64,000 bases of DNA from NCBI GenBank assembly GCA_041397865.1, contig JAWKVT010000002.1, positions 593,194 through 657,193 on the forward strand, written 5' to 3'. Numbering within the stretch: the stretch's first letter is position 1; every line of letters begins with the position of its first letter. Shown piece after piece: positions 40,320 to 49,469 of the stretch. The DNA is from TMED27 sp041397865. Its GTDB lineage: Bacteria > Pseudomonadota > Alphaproteobacteria > Micavibrionales > Micavibrionaceae. A program made the position numbers and the translations under genes. The notes under the pieces were generated by a model that saw only the letters and a program-made list of their open reading frames with translations, was not told the DNA's origin and did no database searches.

Positions 40320-41589
40320 ACGCAACCAGCGCCATCCCCAAAATAAACCACAAAAACCGCGTATAAAGAATTTCGTGAAACAACGAAAAAATCCCGAATA
40401 CAAGCAACAGCCAAAACGCCGCCCGGCTCAACGGCGTCTTATTCTTGCCGTATAGCGCCGCCAGCATCACAAGATAAACCCATATAAATCCGAATAACCC
40501 GAAAGGCCCCATTTCCGTCAAAACCCAAAGCAGCGAGTTATCAATCACCGCAACGGCTTTACCCTGCGTTTCCTGCTGTTCATGCAAGGCCGTGCCCAAC
40601 CCCGCCCCGCGCAGCGGATGCGCCCGCATCAATTCGAAAGCATCTTGAACAATCATCAATCGCGGCATGTCGTAATCCCTGACAACCTGATGATTCGCGC
40701 TATAGGCCGGCATTTCTTCGGCCTCTTCAAAAAGAATACTCGTTTGGTAAACCGGCATAACAAGCCGGTCTGTAAAACTGGGGAATAAAAGAAAAACAAG
40801 AACCGTTCCCACGCAAAAAGCCGGAAGCACAAATTTTACAAAATAAGCCCCGCGCCGCAGCGCCATAACGGCAAAGACAAAAACCACGCACAGATAAAGC
40901 GCCCGCGAGGCAATCAGCAAAAGGCTCCCGCAAATCAGTGCCAAAAAAATCCAATGCGCAAATTTATAAAGTGTTTTCAAAAGGTTAAGATGAGGCAAGA
41001 ATTCAAACGCAACAAGCATGACCGCCATAAGCAAAAACCCAAGCGCGTTTCTGTTGGCCATAAACCCTTCAATATAAACCTTCTCATAGACCAAAGGCAT
41101 ATCTGTTTCCCAAAGCAGGAAATGCATCACAAAGCTGTAAACCGCGCCAACGCAAAAAAAGCCTAAAAAGCAAAAAGCAAAAATTTTGCCCGCCTGCTCG
41201 CCGCAGTTTTGAACAAGCCAACCGCCTGCGCCCAGATATCCCATAAGGATAAACCAGCCGATACACTTGTTAAAAACCGCCCACTGGCTCCATTGCCCGG
41301 TAACAAAAAACCCGTTCAGGCAGGAAAACAAAAGGATAGCGCTTAAAATCGCCGCTGCCCAATACCCGAACGGCTTTTCCCATACGGGCCAGCGTGAGCG
41401 CCGGGTAAAAAGACTAAAGAGAATAAAAACCCCAAAAAAGGGAAGCATAAAATCCGCCAGATTAACCCGCAAACCCGGATAATCCGCAGAACCGAAAACC
41501 GTAACCTGCACCTGCAAGGCGGCGGCAAAAACGCCGACCAGTCCCATGTAAAGCAATTGCGTTTTGGAAACGTTTTTTAAAGAAATCAT
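40276..41589 (-). CDS. O-antigen ligase/polymerase family membrane protein
   Basis: 437 residues, about 11-12 helices, one large periplasmic loop around residues 290-350 containing RLMIVQDAFELMRAHPLRGAG. The Arg-rich loop and HPLxGxGLG motif are typical of the Wzy_C/WaaL family, which joins or polymerises lipid-linked glycans. MANRNALGFLLMAV is also typical. Transferred substrate unknown. It is followed upstream by a flippase-like gene on the same strand with only 4 bp between. Confidence 0.82.
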   Translation of the reverse strand: MISLKNVSKTQLLYMGLVGVFAAALQVQVTVFGSADYPGLRVNLADFMLPFFGVFILFSLFTRRSRWPVWEKPFGYWAAAILSAILLFSCLNGFFVTGQWSQWAVFNKCIGWFILMGYLGAGGWLVQNCGEQAGKIFAFCFLGFFCVGAVYSFVMHFLLWETDMPLVYEKVYIEGFMANRNALGFLLMAVMLVAFEFLPHLNLLKTLYKFAHWIFLALICGSLLLIASRALYLCVVFVFAVMALRRGAYFVKFVLPAFCVGTVLVFLLFPSFTDRLVMPVYQTSILFEEAEEMPAYSANHQVVRDYDMPRLMIVQDAFELMRAHPLRGAGLGTALHEQQETQGKAVAVIDNSLLWVLTEMGPFGLFGFIWVYLVMLAALYGKNKTPLSRAAFWLLLVFGIFSLFHEILYTRFLWFILGMALVASIAHPERQEREAQG

Positions 41590-41593
41590 ATGT

Positions 41594-42544
41594 CTATAAA
41601 CGGCGCAGGGCGTTTAAAAGTTTTGGCCGTAAAACAATGGCGGGCAACCCCGCTACAAAAGCGCAAAGCATACTGATGAGGCCAACCTGCACAGACACCG
41701 CAAAGGCAATCTCGATCGGAATATCAATCAGCCCCAGTCCGTAAACAAACGCGCCCTCGCGTATCCCCCAGCCGCCGTAACCGATAGGCAGGCTGGCGAT
41801 AATTGTAATCAGCGGCAGGATCGAGATAAAGTGAAGCCACGAAAATTCGATTCCCATGGAAGCCGTAAGCACATAGACAGCTACAAAATAAGCAACCTGC
41901 CCGATAAGGCTGCTAATCACAATGCGGCCCAATAAATCTTGGTTGGTCATCACTGTGCGCAAATATTTGAAGCACATCGCCACTTTTCGGTGAGAAAAAA
42001 TAATCTTCCGCCGCAGCGTATCGAACATAAGCAGGGCGAATAAAAACGTCGCCGCACTGAACAGGCCCACCACAAAAATAGCCTGATGATAAATATCATG
42101 GCTGGCAATCGCGCTTAGCACAGGTAAAAACACAATCGTCAAAATCAAAAGCGCCAGAAGCGTCATAACACGGTCCAGAGCCGTCGCCGCAATAGAGCGC
42201 ACAAGCGAAAACCCGCTCTGCACGCTAAGAGCGATGCGCACCACAATCCCCCCGATAGAGGTAATAAACAGATAGTTCGCGATCAAACTCGCCAAAGTCA
42301 CCCGCAGCGCATTGCGAAACGTAATCCGCCGCTCATGCGCGTTAATCAGTAAAAACCAGCGGTAGGATAAAGCCACGATCTGCACGAAGATCATGCCCCC
42401 GGCAATAAGCCAGGCATTTTTATGAATGTCGCCCACATGCTGGGACAAACTCCCCAAATTCATGCGCGTCGCCAGCAGCCCCATAAGGGACAGCGAAATC
42501 AGTATTTTGATAGCAAGCTTATGCTGGGTGTAAAAATGATGCAT
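41594..42544 (-). CDS. Lysylphosphatidylglycerol synthase TM-like (UPF0104) membrane protein
   Basis: 316 residues with about eight helices. The family block SLPIGYGGWGIREGAFVYGLGL is at about 255-277, and ALRVTLASLIANYLFITSIGG in the N-terminal half. The family contains flippase-like and AglD/MprF-type membrane domains. Together with the following O-antigen ligase-like gene it may belong to envelope glycolipid assembly, by context only. Confidence 0.8.
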   Translation of the reverse strand: MHHFYTQHKLAIKILISLSLMGLLATRMNLGSLSQHVGDIHKNAWLIAGGMIFVQIVALSYRWFLLINAHERRITFRNALRVTLASLIANYLFITSIGGIVVRIALSVQSGFSLVRSIAATALDRVMTLLALLILTIVFLPVLSAIASHDIYHQAIFVVGLFSAATFLFALLMFDTLRRKIIFSHRKVAMCFKYLRTVMTNQDLLGRIVISSLIGQVAYFVAVYVLTASMGIEFSWLHFISILPLITIIASLPIGYGGWGIREGAFVYGLGLIDIPIEIAFAVSVQVGLISMLCAFVAGLPAIVLRPKLLNALRRL

Positions 42545-42703
42545 GCTGATCCTGATTCGGGTCTTGTTCCGTGAGTGTTGAAGGGACTTGCGCTTTAACC
42601 ATGTTTCTCTTACAACAGAGTGGCCGATTTTAACACATGAATTTGCATGATCGGTACATATAAAATAAAAGCATTAACACATCTGTAGGAAAACGAGGAA
42701 CCC

Positions 42704-43924
42704 ATGTCCATCATCGCCGATCGCTTAAGCCGCATCAAACCTTCACCGACACTGGCCGTCACCGCCCGTGTAAAGGAGCTGAAAGCCGAAGGGCGCGATA
42801 TCATCGGGCTGGGAGCAGGGGAGCCGGACTTCGATACACCCGACTTCATTAAAGAAGCCGCAAAAAAAGCCATAGACGCAGGCGAAACCAAATACACGAC
42901 TGTAGACGGAACCGCCGAACTCAAAGACGCGATCATTGCCAAATTCAAACGTGACAACAACCTCACCTACGCCCGCGATCAGGTCACGGTTGGCACAGGT
43001 GGAAAGCAGATTCTTTACAACGCCTTAATGGCCTCTGTTAATCCGGGGGATGAAGTTATCATCCCCGCGCCTTACTGGGTTTCATATCCCGATATGGTGC
43101 TGCTGGCCGAAGGTACGCCGGTCATCGTCGATTGCCCCGAAAGCAACAATTTTAAACTCACAGCCGAAGACCTCGAAGCCGCCATTACCCCGAAAACAAA
43201 ATGGCTGATCTTTAACTCCCCCTCAAACCCTACAGGCGGCACTTACACGCATGACGAACTCAAAGCTCTCACCGATGTTCTCATGAAGCATCCCCACGTT
43301 TGGGTGATGAGCGACGATATGTATGAACACCTCGTCTATGACGGCTTTGAATTTGCAACGCCCGCGCAGGTCGAGCCCGGCCTGTATAACCGGACGCTCA
43401 CCATCAACGGCGTATCAAAAGCCTATGCTATGACCGGCTGGCGCATCGGCTATGCCGGCGGGCCGAAAGAGTTGATTAAAGCGATGGCCAAGGTTCAGGG
43501 GCAAAGCACATCAAACCCCAGCTCGGTGTCTCAGGCCGCCGCCGTCGAAGCGCTCAACGGCGATCAGTCTTTCCTGAATGAACGCAACGATGCCTTCAAA
43601 GAGCGCCGCGATATGGTCGTGAAAATGCTCAATGAGGCCGACGGCGTATCTTGCCTCACTCCCGAAGGTGCGTTCTACGTCTACCCCTCATGCGCCGGGT
43701 GCATCGGCAAAAAAACGCCCGAGGGCAAAACCATCCAAAATGACGAAGATTTCGTAACATATTTGCTGGAAACACAGGGTGTGGCCTGCGTTCATGGCGA
43801 AGCCTTTGGTCTGTCGCCATATTTCCGCATTTCCTACGCGACCAGTTCCGAAGCGCTCAAAGACGCCTGCACCCGCATCCAGAAAGCCACCGCCGCCCTT
43901 AAGGGAGAGGCGAAAGCCGCCTGA
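42704..43924 (+). CDS. aspC: Class-I PLP-dependent aminotransferase (aspartate aminotransferase type)
   Basis: 406 residues. GLGAGEPDFDTPDFIKEAA, the KYTTVDGTAELKDAI block, FNSPSNPTGGTYTHDEL, the PLP lysine at about residue 239 (VSKAYAMTGWRIGYAGG) and FRISYATS with the substrate-binding Arg. This is the 1-beta/1-gamma aspartate (or aspartate/prephenate) aminotransferase type of alphaproteobacteria. GAGG lies 6 bp before the ATG. Transaminates oxaloacetate to aspartate with glutamate. Confidence 0.92.
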   Translation: MSIIADRLSRIKPSPTLAVTARVKELKAEGRDIIGLGAGEPDFDTPDFIKEAAKKAIDAGETKYTTVDGTAELKDAIIAKFKRDNNLTYARDQVTVGTGGKQILYNALMASVNPGDEVIIPAPYWVSYPDMVLLAEGTPVIVDCPESNNFKLTAEDLEAAITPKTKWLIFNSPSNPTGGTYTHDELKALTDVLMKHPHVWVMSDDMYEHLVYDGFEFATPAQVEPGLYNRTLTINGVSKAYAMTGWRIGYAGGPKELIKAMAKVQGQSTSNPSSVSQAAAVEALNGDQSFLNERNDAFKERRDMVVKMLNEADGVSCLTPEGAFYVYPSCAGCIGKKTPEGKTIQNDEDFVTYLLETQGVACVHGEAFGLSPYFRISYATSSEALKDACTRIQKATAALKGEAKAA

Positions 43925-43968
43925 TAGTCAGAAAGCTGTATAATGCGGGGAAAGTCCCGCGTGGATCA

Positions 43969-44937
43969 TCAATTCGTGCAGGCAAGAGAGGCGTAAGCAT
44001 CCTGAGCCTCTTCAATTATATCTCCCGACCAGTTCACATCCTGAGCGGCGGTTTCCGGGTGCGCTGCATGATTAAATGGATGCGCTGATTGCTCGGCTTG
44101 AATTTTTACATAAGGCTCCCATTTTTTATCCCGAGCGAGTTTATTGCACCAGCCCGTAATAAAATCACGAACCCTTTTGTCCCCCATTGCATAATGATCA
44201 ACGCTATTAAAGGCCTCTACTTCCGCACCGGTTATTGCGGCAACCTTTTGTACGGCTTTGTTATTGCAAACTTTATCATCGTTTCCGGTGATGAATAAAA
44301 TCGGCATGCCCTGTAGTTTTTTTGAAAAGCCGCCCTGATCCTGTATTTTTTGTACGAGGGCCGCTCCCGCGCGATCTAACAAAAGACCCTGTGCATGCGT
44401 AGGGAGCTCTTCCGGTTCATACTCGGCGCTTGCCGATGAAAAAATCCGTTCAATCCCCGTTGTCCCAACGGGGGTTTTGGGGAAAAGACGGGTAAGCAAC
44501 CTTCGGCCGGGGATGTTCGCATATTTGCTGCCCATAAACCCGTTAATAACCACCACCGCGTCATAATTCTCGCGAATACGTTCGGCTGTCTCATCGTTGG
44601 TCAGCAGTTCGGTTAACAAAAAACCGCCCAGAGAATGGGCGGCGGCAACGCGTAAAACATCGGGGTTTGTCTTTTCATGCTTTTGCTCCGCCCCCTTTTG
44701 TATGCCGAGCACCTCCGGGCAGAACACACCCTTTGCCAGTTTTCTGTATCTGTTTAGAAAGTTCAGCCTTGTATCCGGGCTTTTAAAGCCGCTTACCGTG
44801 GTGGAGTACCCTTTCTCCGCCATATCCTCAATAGCGGATATCCAAGACCTCAAAGCAGACTTAAAGCCTTTTAAGCATTCAATCTGAACCGAAAAAGTTC
44901 CGCCCTCAGGAGCGCGTGATATAGTATCCATGCTCAC
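43969..44937 (-). CDS. Alpha/beta hydrolase
   Basis: 322 residues. The nucleophile motif is AHSLGG (near residue 130), the acid lies in ITGNDDKVC and the His in SVDHYAMGDKRV, in the order expected for an alpha/beta hydrolase of lysophospholipase/serine-aminopeptidase type. The first codon may be the GTG at 44937 or the ATG six bases later. No signal peptide. Substrate unknown. It lies downstream of a patatin gene on the same strand, so lipid or ester turnover is a reasonable guess. Confidence 0.78.
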   Translation of the reverse strand: MSMDTISRAPEGGTFSVQIECLKGFKSALRSWISAIEDMAEKGYSTTVSGFKSPDTRLNFLNRYRKLAKGVFCPEVLGIQKGAEQKHEKTNPDVLRVAAAHSLGGFLLTELLTNDETAERIRENYDAVVVINGFMGSKYANIPGRRLLTRLFPKTPVGTTGIERIFSSASAEYEPEELPTHAQGLLLDRAGAALVQKIQDQGGFSKKLQGMPILFITGNDDKVCNNKAVQKVAAITGAEVEAFNSVDHYAMGDKRVRDFITGWCNKLARDKKWEPYVKIQAEQSAHPFNHAAHPETAAQDVNWSGDIIEEAQDAYASLACTN

Positions 44938-45040
44938 TTTCTCTTATATACACAGCTATGAAACACCAATGTAACATAGGCGCATTATATGTTAAAAGTA
45001 CTATTGGGGTCAAGTTTTCATATTTTAGGGGATAAAATGT

Positions 45041-46300
45041 TTATCGTGTAGACAATCGGCCTATAAGTCCCTGTAGCCCTTTAAGTGCGCTGTTTTGAGT
45101 TTTTTGTGCGCGATCCCGGTTCTGCACTAAAATATGACACAACCGTTCAAAATCACGGTTTTGCTCTTCAAGTATAGTTTCAGAAAGGCGTTGTAAGCTT
45201 TTCAAATTACGTTCACTTGCATCGTCAATTGCCATGTTTACCGCATCGGGCTTTCCCGCTTCCGCAACCAGCGATTTGTTGAAAACGAACAGATCATCGC
45301 CAAGTTCCTGACGAAAACTCTCAATCAACGCCGATTCCGGCGCATGAAACAAAATATTGATTAAAGGCAGGTCGTTAACCGGATCCACAACCCCGAGGCC
45401 GCCATAGCTGTTCCAGTCTTCCCTTTTAAAAGAGCGCAGCGTATACCCCGTCCCCAGCAAAATCATAATGACTCGCGTCCCCGCATCCAGATGCTGACGG
45501 ATCGCACCATGATAGGAAATGCACGGGTTGTCGAAGATGCTGCCGTCAATTCCGGAATATTCTTTCACCCGCCCGTTATCGGAATATTCCGCCTTGAAAT
45601 GATGACAGGGGAAATAGGTCGGCGCTGCCGTGCTGGCCAAAATCGCATCATGCAGGAGAACATCCGGCGTTTTGCGCCGGTTGCGCCGCTGCCGGATATG
45701 TTTCAACCACACCGCATGCCCGCCGTTATCCATGAAATTATTTTGCGTATGCACCGGCGTATCCGAGGTTTCACCGGCTTCCTCAATCAACTCCAACTGC
45801 GCCCCGTCAATATTGTAAACCGGGATGATAAGGCTCTTCAGCGTTTCCGAAAGTTTCCGCTTCCCGTAAAGATCTCGCAGGCATTTCGACAGATGAGCCG
45901 GATTGTAATGCCCGTGCTGCATAAGTCTTCGCAATTGCCCGATTTTCATCGTCCGGTTGTTGAAATCATGAACGAACCCGCGAAAGTCGCGAAACCGGTC
46001 CGGCGGAAAAATGTGAATCCCCTCGCGCTCGTAAAACCGCACCATGTGCCGCGCCCGGAATCTGGGCCGCGCCGGGTCTTGCTCATGCGGAACGTTCAAA
46101 GCCGCGTTCAGAATTGCGCCTGTCGAAGGTCCGGCGAAAATATCCACCATATCCGCCATCCGCAGACCTGTTTTCTCTTCAATCTTCGCCATAATATGCG
46201 CAGGGATAAGCCCGCGCATGCCGCCGCCATAGGTAAACAGGACAACAACTGTCTTTTGCTCTTTCAATGTTTGCAACCTTTCGCCCGGAATGAGCGCCAA
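45041..46300 (-). CDS. Patatin-like phospholipase
   Basis: 419 residues. The oxyanion loop GGGMRG is at 25-30, the nucleophile Ser59 in GPSTGA (GxSxG), and the catalytic Asp in GIDGSIFDNP near 262. All three are intact, so it is probably an active lipid acyl hydrolase. The C-terminal 60 residues are helical and charged. Stand-alone patatins can be secreted toxins or defence effectors; no signal peptide and no cyclase gene is seen, so no such role can be assigned. It is preceded by a structured leader/sRNA with its own terminator. Confidence 0.9.
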   Translation of the reverse strand: MALIPGERLQTLKEQKTVVVLFTYGGGMRGLIPAHIMAKIEEKTGLRMADMVDIFAGPSTGAILNAALNVPHEQDPARPRFRARHMVRFYEREGIHIFPPDRFRDFRGFVHDFNNRTMKIGQLRRLMQHGHYNPAHLSKCLRDLYGKRKLSETLKSLIIPVYNIDGAQLELIEEAGETSDTPVHTQNNFMDNGGHAVWLKHIRQRRNRRKTPDVLLHDAILASTAAPTYFPCHHFKAEYSDNGRVKEYSGIDGSIFDNPCISYHGAIRQHLDAGTRVIMILLGTGYTLRSFKREDWNSYGGLGVVDPVNDLPLINILFHAPESALIESFRQELGDDLFVFNKSLVAEAGKPDAVNMAIDDASERNLKSLQRLSETILEEQNRDFERLCHILVQNRDRAQKTQNSALKGLQGLIGRLSTR

Positions 46301-46326
46301 GAAATGTACATAAAAAACACTATAAC

Positions 46327-46368
46327 AAAAAAAACCGGACCTCTGACAGCAAAATGCGTCGGGCCCGG
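46327..46368 (-). terminator. Intrinsic terminator of the candidate small RNA
   Basis: CCGGGCC paired with GGTCCGG (one G-T), extended by CGAC/GTC, followed by eight consecutive T on the minus strand; 27 bp before the patatin ATG. Confidence 0.8.
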
Positions 46369-46470
46369 CGAGTTGAACAGGGAGGTTCTACGTCTGGGAA
46401 GACGTAAGGACCGTAAAGGCCCTCGCCAGCCAGATGCTGGCAAGTGATTTACTACAGGATAGTGGTATGC
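46327..46470 (-). ncRNA. Candidate small RNA or structured leader upstream of the patatin gene
   Basis: Minus-strand transcript predicted from about 46470 to 46327. Three stems are visible. First, GCCAG-CAT-CTGGC (46429-46441). Next, a long hairpin closed by GGCGAG/CTCGCC with an inner TACGTCT-loop-AGACGTA and GGTTC/GGACC (46367-46427). Last, a terminator CCGGGCC/GGTCCGG followed by eight T (46327-46368). A CCTCCC lies unpaired inside the second structure, recalling the anti-Shine-Dalgarno motifs of some alphaproteobacterial sRNAs. It does not match SRP, 6S, tmRNA or common riboswitches that I could recall. Confidence 0.55.
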
Positions 46471-46476
46471 GTAAGA

Positions 46477-46505
46477 AGCATAATTTCGCTGCATCAGCTA
46501 TGCAA
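46477..46505 (-). promoter_or_regulatory. Promoter of the candidate small RNA
   Basis: On the minus strand TTGCAT (46505-46500), 17 bp, TATGCT (46482-46477). The expected start is about 46470. Confidence 0.5.
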
Positions 46506-46580
46506 AAAATGCATGCAAATTATTCTAATCTGTGTTTCTGGTATAAGTTATTGTAAAGAAAGAGTCTTTATATGTGTAGT

Positions 46581-47477
46581 TTACAAAACCGCATCGTCAA
46601 TAGTGCTGAGCAGGAAATCCCGCAAAGAGTTAATCCGCTTCGAATGACGGCGCTCTTCCGCATAAACAAAAAACAAATCAATCGGCGGGCGCTGAAGCTC
46701 CGGCAGCACGATTCGTAGATTTTCCCGCGATTTGATAAGGTAATCCGGCAACACGGCAATCCCCGCATCCGCGCGCACCGCCCTGTATATAGCGTAAAGC
46801 GAGTTCATCATAATGATGTTGTTATGCGTCTCCGCGCGAACCTGCGCAAGCTCAAGCAGCCACCCCGGCTCTTTGACCGCCGAACTCGTCCCCGGAGGAA
46901 AGGCCAGAAGGCAGTGATTTTTTAAATCCCGGATAGAGGCGGGATATCCGTATTTGTCCAAATACCCTTGGGACGCGCAGATATGAAAGTTCAAGGTGGT
47001 GAGCTTGCGGCTGATTGTGTCACTGTATTTGGGTTCATGAAGGCGGATCGCGGCATCTGCCTCGCGCATGCCCAGATTCAGAACCTTCTCCTCAAAAAGA
47101 ATGGTAAGCTGAATATCCGGATAAAGCTCCCGAAATCGGCTTAAACGCGGCGCAAGCCATGTTGTGCCTATAAAGTCGGATACCGTCACCACAAGCGGCC
47201 CCTTCGGCAATTGCCGCGTATCGGCAAGCTGCCCCTCAATAAGCTGGAGCTGGCTCGCGATCTCCTCCGTTGCTTTTTGCAGGATCTCCCCCTGCTCGGT
47301 CAGGATCAACCCCCGCGCATGCCGGTGAAACAGCGTAACGCCAAGGCTCTCTTCCAGCGTAGCGATCTGCCGCGATACCGCAGACTGGCTCAAATTCAGC
47401 ATATCGCCCGCGCCGGTAAAACTCCCCGCCCGCGCAACGACATGAAAAACCCTCAGCTTGTCCCAATCCATACTCAC
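46581..47477 (-). CDS. LysR-family transcriptional regulator
   Basis: 298 residues. N-terminal winged helix: FHVVARAGSFTGAGDMLNLS, SQSAVSRQIATLEESLGVTLF; C-terminal substrate-binding domain from about 90. The start overlaps the trxB stop by 4 bp, an arrangement common in alphaproteobacteria. Its target and ligand are unknown; cotranscription with trxB may suggest a redox or amino-acid link, which is inference. Confidence 0.92.
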   Translation of the reverse strand: MSMDWDKLRVFHVVARAGSFTGAGDMLNLSQSAVSRQIATLEESLGVTLFHRHARGLILTEQGEILQKATEEIASQLQLIEGQLADTRQLPKGPLVVTVSDFIGTTWLAPRLSRFRELYPDIQLTILFEEKVLNLGMREADAAIRLHEPKYSDTISRKLTTLNFHICASQGYLDKYGYPASIRDLKNHCLLAFPPGTSSAVKEPGWLLELAQVRAETHNNIIMMNSLYAIYRAVRADAGIAVLPDYLIKSRENLRIVLPELQRPPIDLFFVYAEERRHSKRINSLRDFLLSTIDDAVL

Positions 47478-48442
47478 TCGGCGGCCTGTGCATCATGCTC
47501 CGGTGCGGTCTGTGCGGCTAAAAACCTGTCGGCTTCCAAAGCGGCCATACAGCCCATGCCCGCCGCCGTAACCGCCTGCCGGTAGACGTGATCGGCAACA
47601 TCTCCGGCGGCAAAAACGCCGGGAACTGAAGTCACGGTCGAATCCGGCGCTTTATCCAAATACCCCGCCTCATCCATATCAAGCTGCCCTTTAAAAAGTT
47701 CTGTCGCCGGATCGTGGCCGATCGCCACAAACATCCCCGCCGCTTCCAGCGTGCTTTCCGTGCCGGTTTTTACATTTTTCAAACGAAGCCCCGTCATCCC
47801 CGCATCATCACCAACGACTTCTTCAACCGTTGTATCCCAGATCACTTCAACCTTGTCGTTATCAAACAAGCGCTGCTGCATGATTTTCTCCGCGCGTAAT
47901 GAATCGCGGCGGTGGATAAGCGTAACCTTGGAGCAGAAATTGGTCAGGAACAGCGCCTCTTCAACCGCGCTGTTTCCTCCGCCGATAACCGCAACGTCTT
48001 TCCCGCGGAAGAAAAACCCGTCGCATGTCGCACAGGCCGACACCCCCCGGCCTTGAAACGCTTCCTCCGACGGCAGCCCCAGCCAGCGCGCCTTCGCCCC
48101 CGTCGCGATAATGAGCGTATCGCCCGTGTAGACATCGCCGCTATCACCCACCGCCTTAAACGGACGCACCGATAGATCAACCTCTTTGATATAATCGCTC
48201 ACAATGGCTGTGCCGACATTCTCAGCCTGCGCTTTCATTTGCTCCATCAGCCAAGGCCCTTCAATAGCCTCGGCAAAACCGGGGTAGTTTTCAACCTCCG
48301 TGGTAATCATCAACTGCCCGCCCGGCTCAAGCCCGCTCACCAGTATCGGCTGCAAATTCGCCCGCGCCGCGTATATCGCCGCCGTATACCCGGCAGGGCC
48401 GCTGCCGATAATCAAAACTTTTGTATGGTGTGTTTTACTCAT
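47474..48442 (-). CDS. trxB: Thioredoxin-disulfide reductase
   Basis: 322 residues. FAD motif IIGSGPAGYTAAIYAARANL, redox-active CATCDG (about 140-145), NADPH motif VIGGGNSAVEEALFL, and the C-terminal GVFAAGDVADHVYRQA. It reduces thioredoxin with NADPH. Followed by an overlapping LysR gene; preceded by the ELM1 gene by 16 bp. Confidence 0.96.
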   Translation of the reverse strand: MSKTHHTKVLIIGSGPAGYTAAIYAARANLQPILVSGLEPGGQLMITTEVENYPGFAEAIEGPWLMEQMKAQAENVGTAIVSDYIKEVDLSVRPFKAVGDSGDVYTGDTLIIATGAKARWLGLPSEEAFQGRGVSACATCDGFFFRGKDVAVIGGGNSAVEEALFLTNFCSKVTLIHRRDSLRAEKIMQQRLFDNDKVEVIWDTTVEEVVGDDAGMTGLRLKNVKTGTESTLEAAGMFVAIGHDPATELFKGQLDMDEAGYLDKAPDSTVTSVPGVFAAGDVADHVYRQAVTAAGMGCMAALEADRFLAAQTAPEHDAQAAE

Positions 48443-48458
48443 AGGTCCTCTTTAGCTA

Positions 48459-49403
48459 TCAAATATTAAGCCGTTTCCTGATTTCGTCGGCAACAAACCC
48501 CGCATCGTTAAGCGGTTCGTAATCCCACGGCTCCAGCGTTCCTTCAAAGTCCCGCAGATATCCGGATTGTTTAAGGTTTTCATGAAGCTTGTCAATACGC
48601 GGATGTCCCCCTTCAAGAGGAATCATATAAACTGGTTTACCCGTTGTGCAAGCCTCCGAAAGCATGGAGGCGCTGTCTGCCGTAGCCAGAATAATATCCG
48701 CCCAGGCCAGCATGCCGAAATAAGGGTTCGGCCCGTTGCCGTCCCAAAGGTAGTGATCGGTGCCGTCAAAAGCTTCATGAAGGATCTTGCTGTTTTCCTC
48801 GCCCGTACGCCGCGAAGCAGTAATCATCAGGCTGCCTTCGACATGCCCCAGCCGCAGCACCAGCTTGCGCATGATCTCCCGGCTCATCGTATACGCTTTG
48901 CTTGTCCCGCCGATTAAAACCGCGATGCGCGGTCCGGCCAGTTTTTCAAATGCGGCAAACTCATGCCGCGCGGCATCAAGCTTTTCCTTCGTAATCCGGT
49001 TCGGCGCGGCCATGGTAACAACCACATTTCCGCCCCGCGCCGGATCGTGTTTCGGCACAGCCACAAGATCAAAATGCTTCGGGCTAACGCGCGGGTCCTG
49101 AATCTGTACGGTAAAGCTTTTGCCGCCGCTGGCTTTTTTGATATAGCGCGAAGCCGCAATGGACTTCCGTCCCGAGGCAATCAGCAAATCCGGCCACGGA
49201 CCGGAAAGGGCAGGGGAGAAGCTCCCCCCGCACTCAAACCCCAGATACGGCGAAAGGCTTTTCCATGGCTGGCGGAGTGTAACACGCCGCACATCGGCAT
49301 CAATGCCGAGCGCCTCGGCAACGCCAAGACACTGGTTTTCCGTTCCCGCAATCCCTTCGGTTACAATCCAGCATGTTATTTTTTTCGAAAAATCTTGCAT
49401 CAT
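48459..49403 (-). CDS. ELM1/GtrOC1-family putative glycosyltransferase (DUF1022)
   Basis: 314 residues. WIVTEGIAGTENQCLGVAEALG, PDLLIASGRKSIAASRYIKK, FTVQIQDPRVSPKHFDLVAVPKHD and DIILATADSASMLSEACTTGKPV match the bacterial relatives of the mitochondrial fission protein ELM1, which adopt a GT-B-like layout. Envelope glycosyl transfer is the common suggestion, not proven. Divergent from the Lrp gene. Confidence 0.85.
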   Translation of the reverse strand: MMQDFSKKITCWIVTEGIAGTENQCLGVAEALGIDADVRRVTLRQPWKSLSPYLGFECGGSFSPALSGPWPDLLIASGRKSIAASRYIKKASGGKSFTVQIQDPRVSPKHFDLVAVPKHDPARGGNVVVTMAAPNRITKEKLDAARHEFAAFEKLAGPRIAVLIGGTSKAYTMSREIMRKLVLRLGHVEGSLMITASRRTGEENSKILHEAFDGTDHYLWDGNGPNPYFGMLAWADIILATADSASMLSEACTTGKPVYMIPLEGGHPRIDKLHENLKQSGYLRDFEGTLEPWDYEPLNDAGFVADEIRKRLNI

Positions 49404-49469
49404 CGCTCGCGCAACTTTATATCAACTCAGAATGTTTTTGTGAAACGATTTAATTTTAAAGAATCCAAA

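Noticed and set aside
45041..46300. CBASS-type defence system with a patatin effector
   Set aside because: No cyclic nucleotide synthase, Cap2/Cap3 or other defence gene lies within reach; a lone patatin is not enough.
46327..46470. SRP RNA, 6S RNA, tmRNA or a known riboswitch
   Set aside because: Considered for the structured region, but the SRP tip (GGAAGCAGCC), 6S closing stem, tmRNA tRNA-like ends, and TPP, glycine, FMN and SAM signatures are all missing.
48963..49469. Long N-terminal extension of the Lrp regulator
   Set aside because: The extension is antisense to the ELM1 gene and the Lrp homology starts at 49470.
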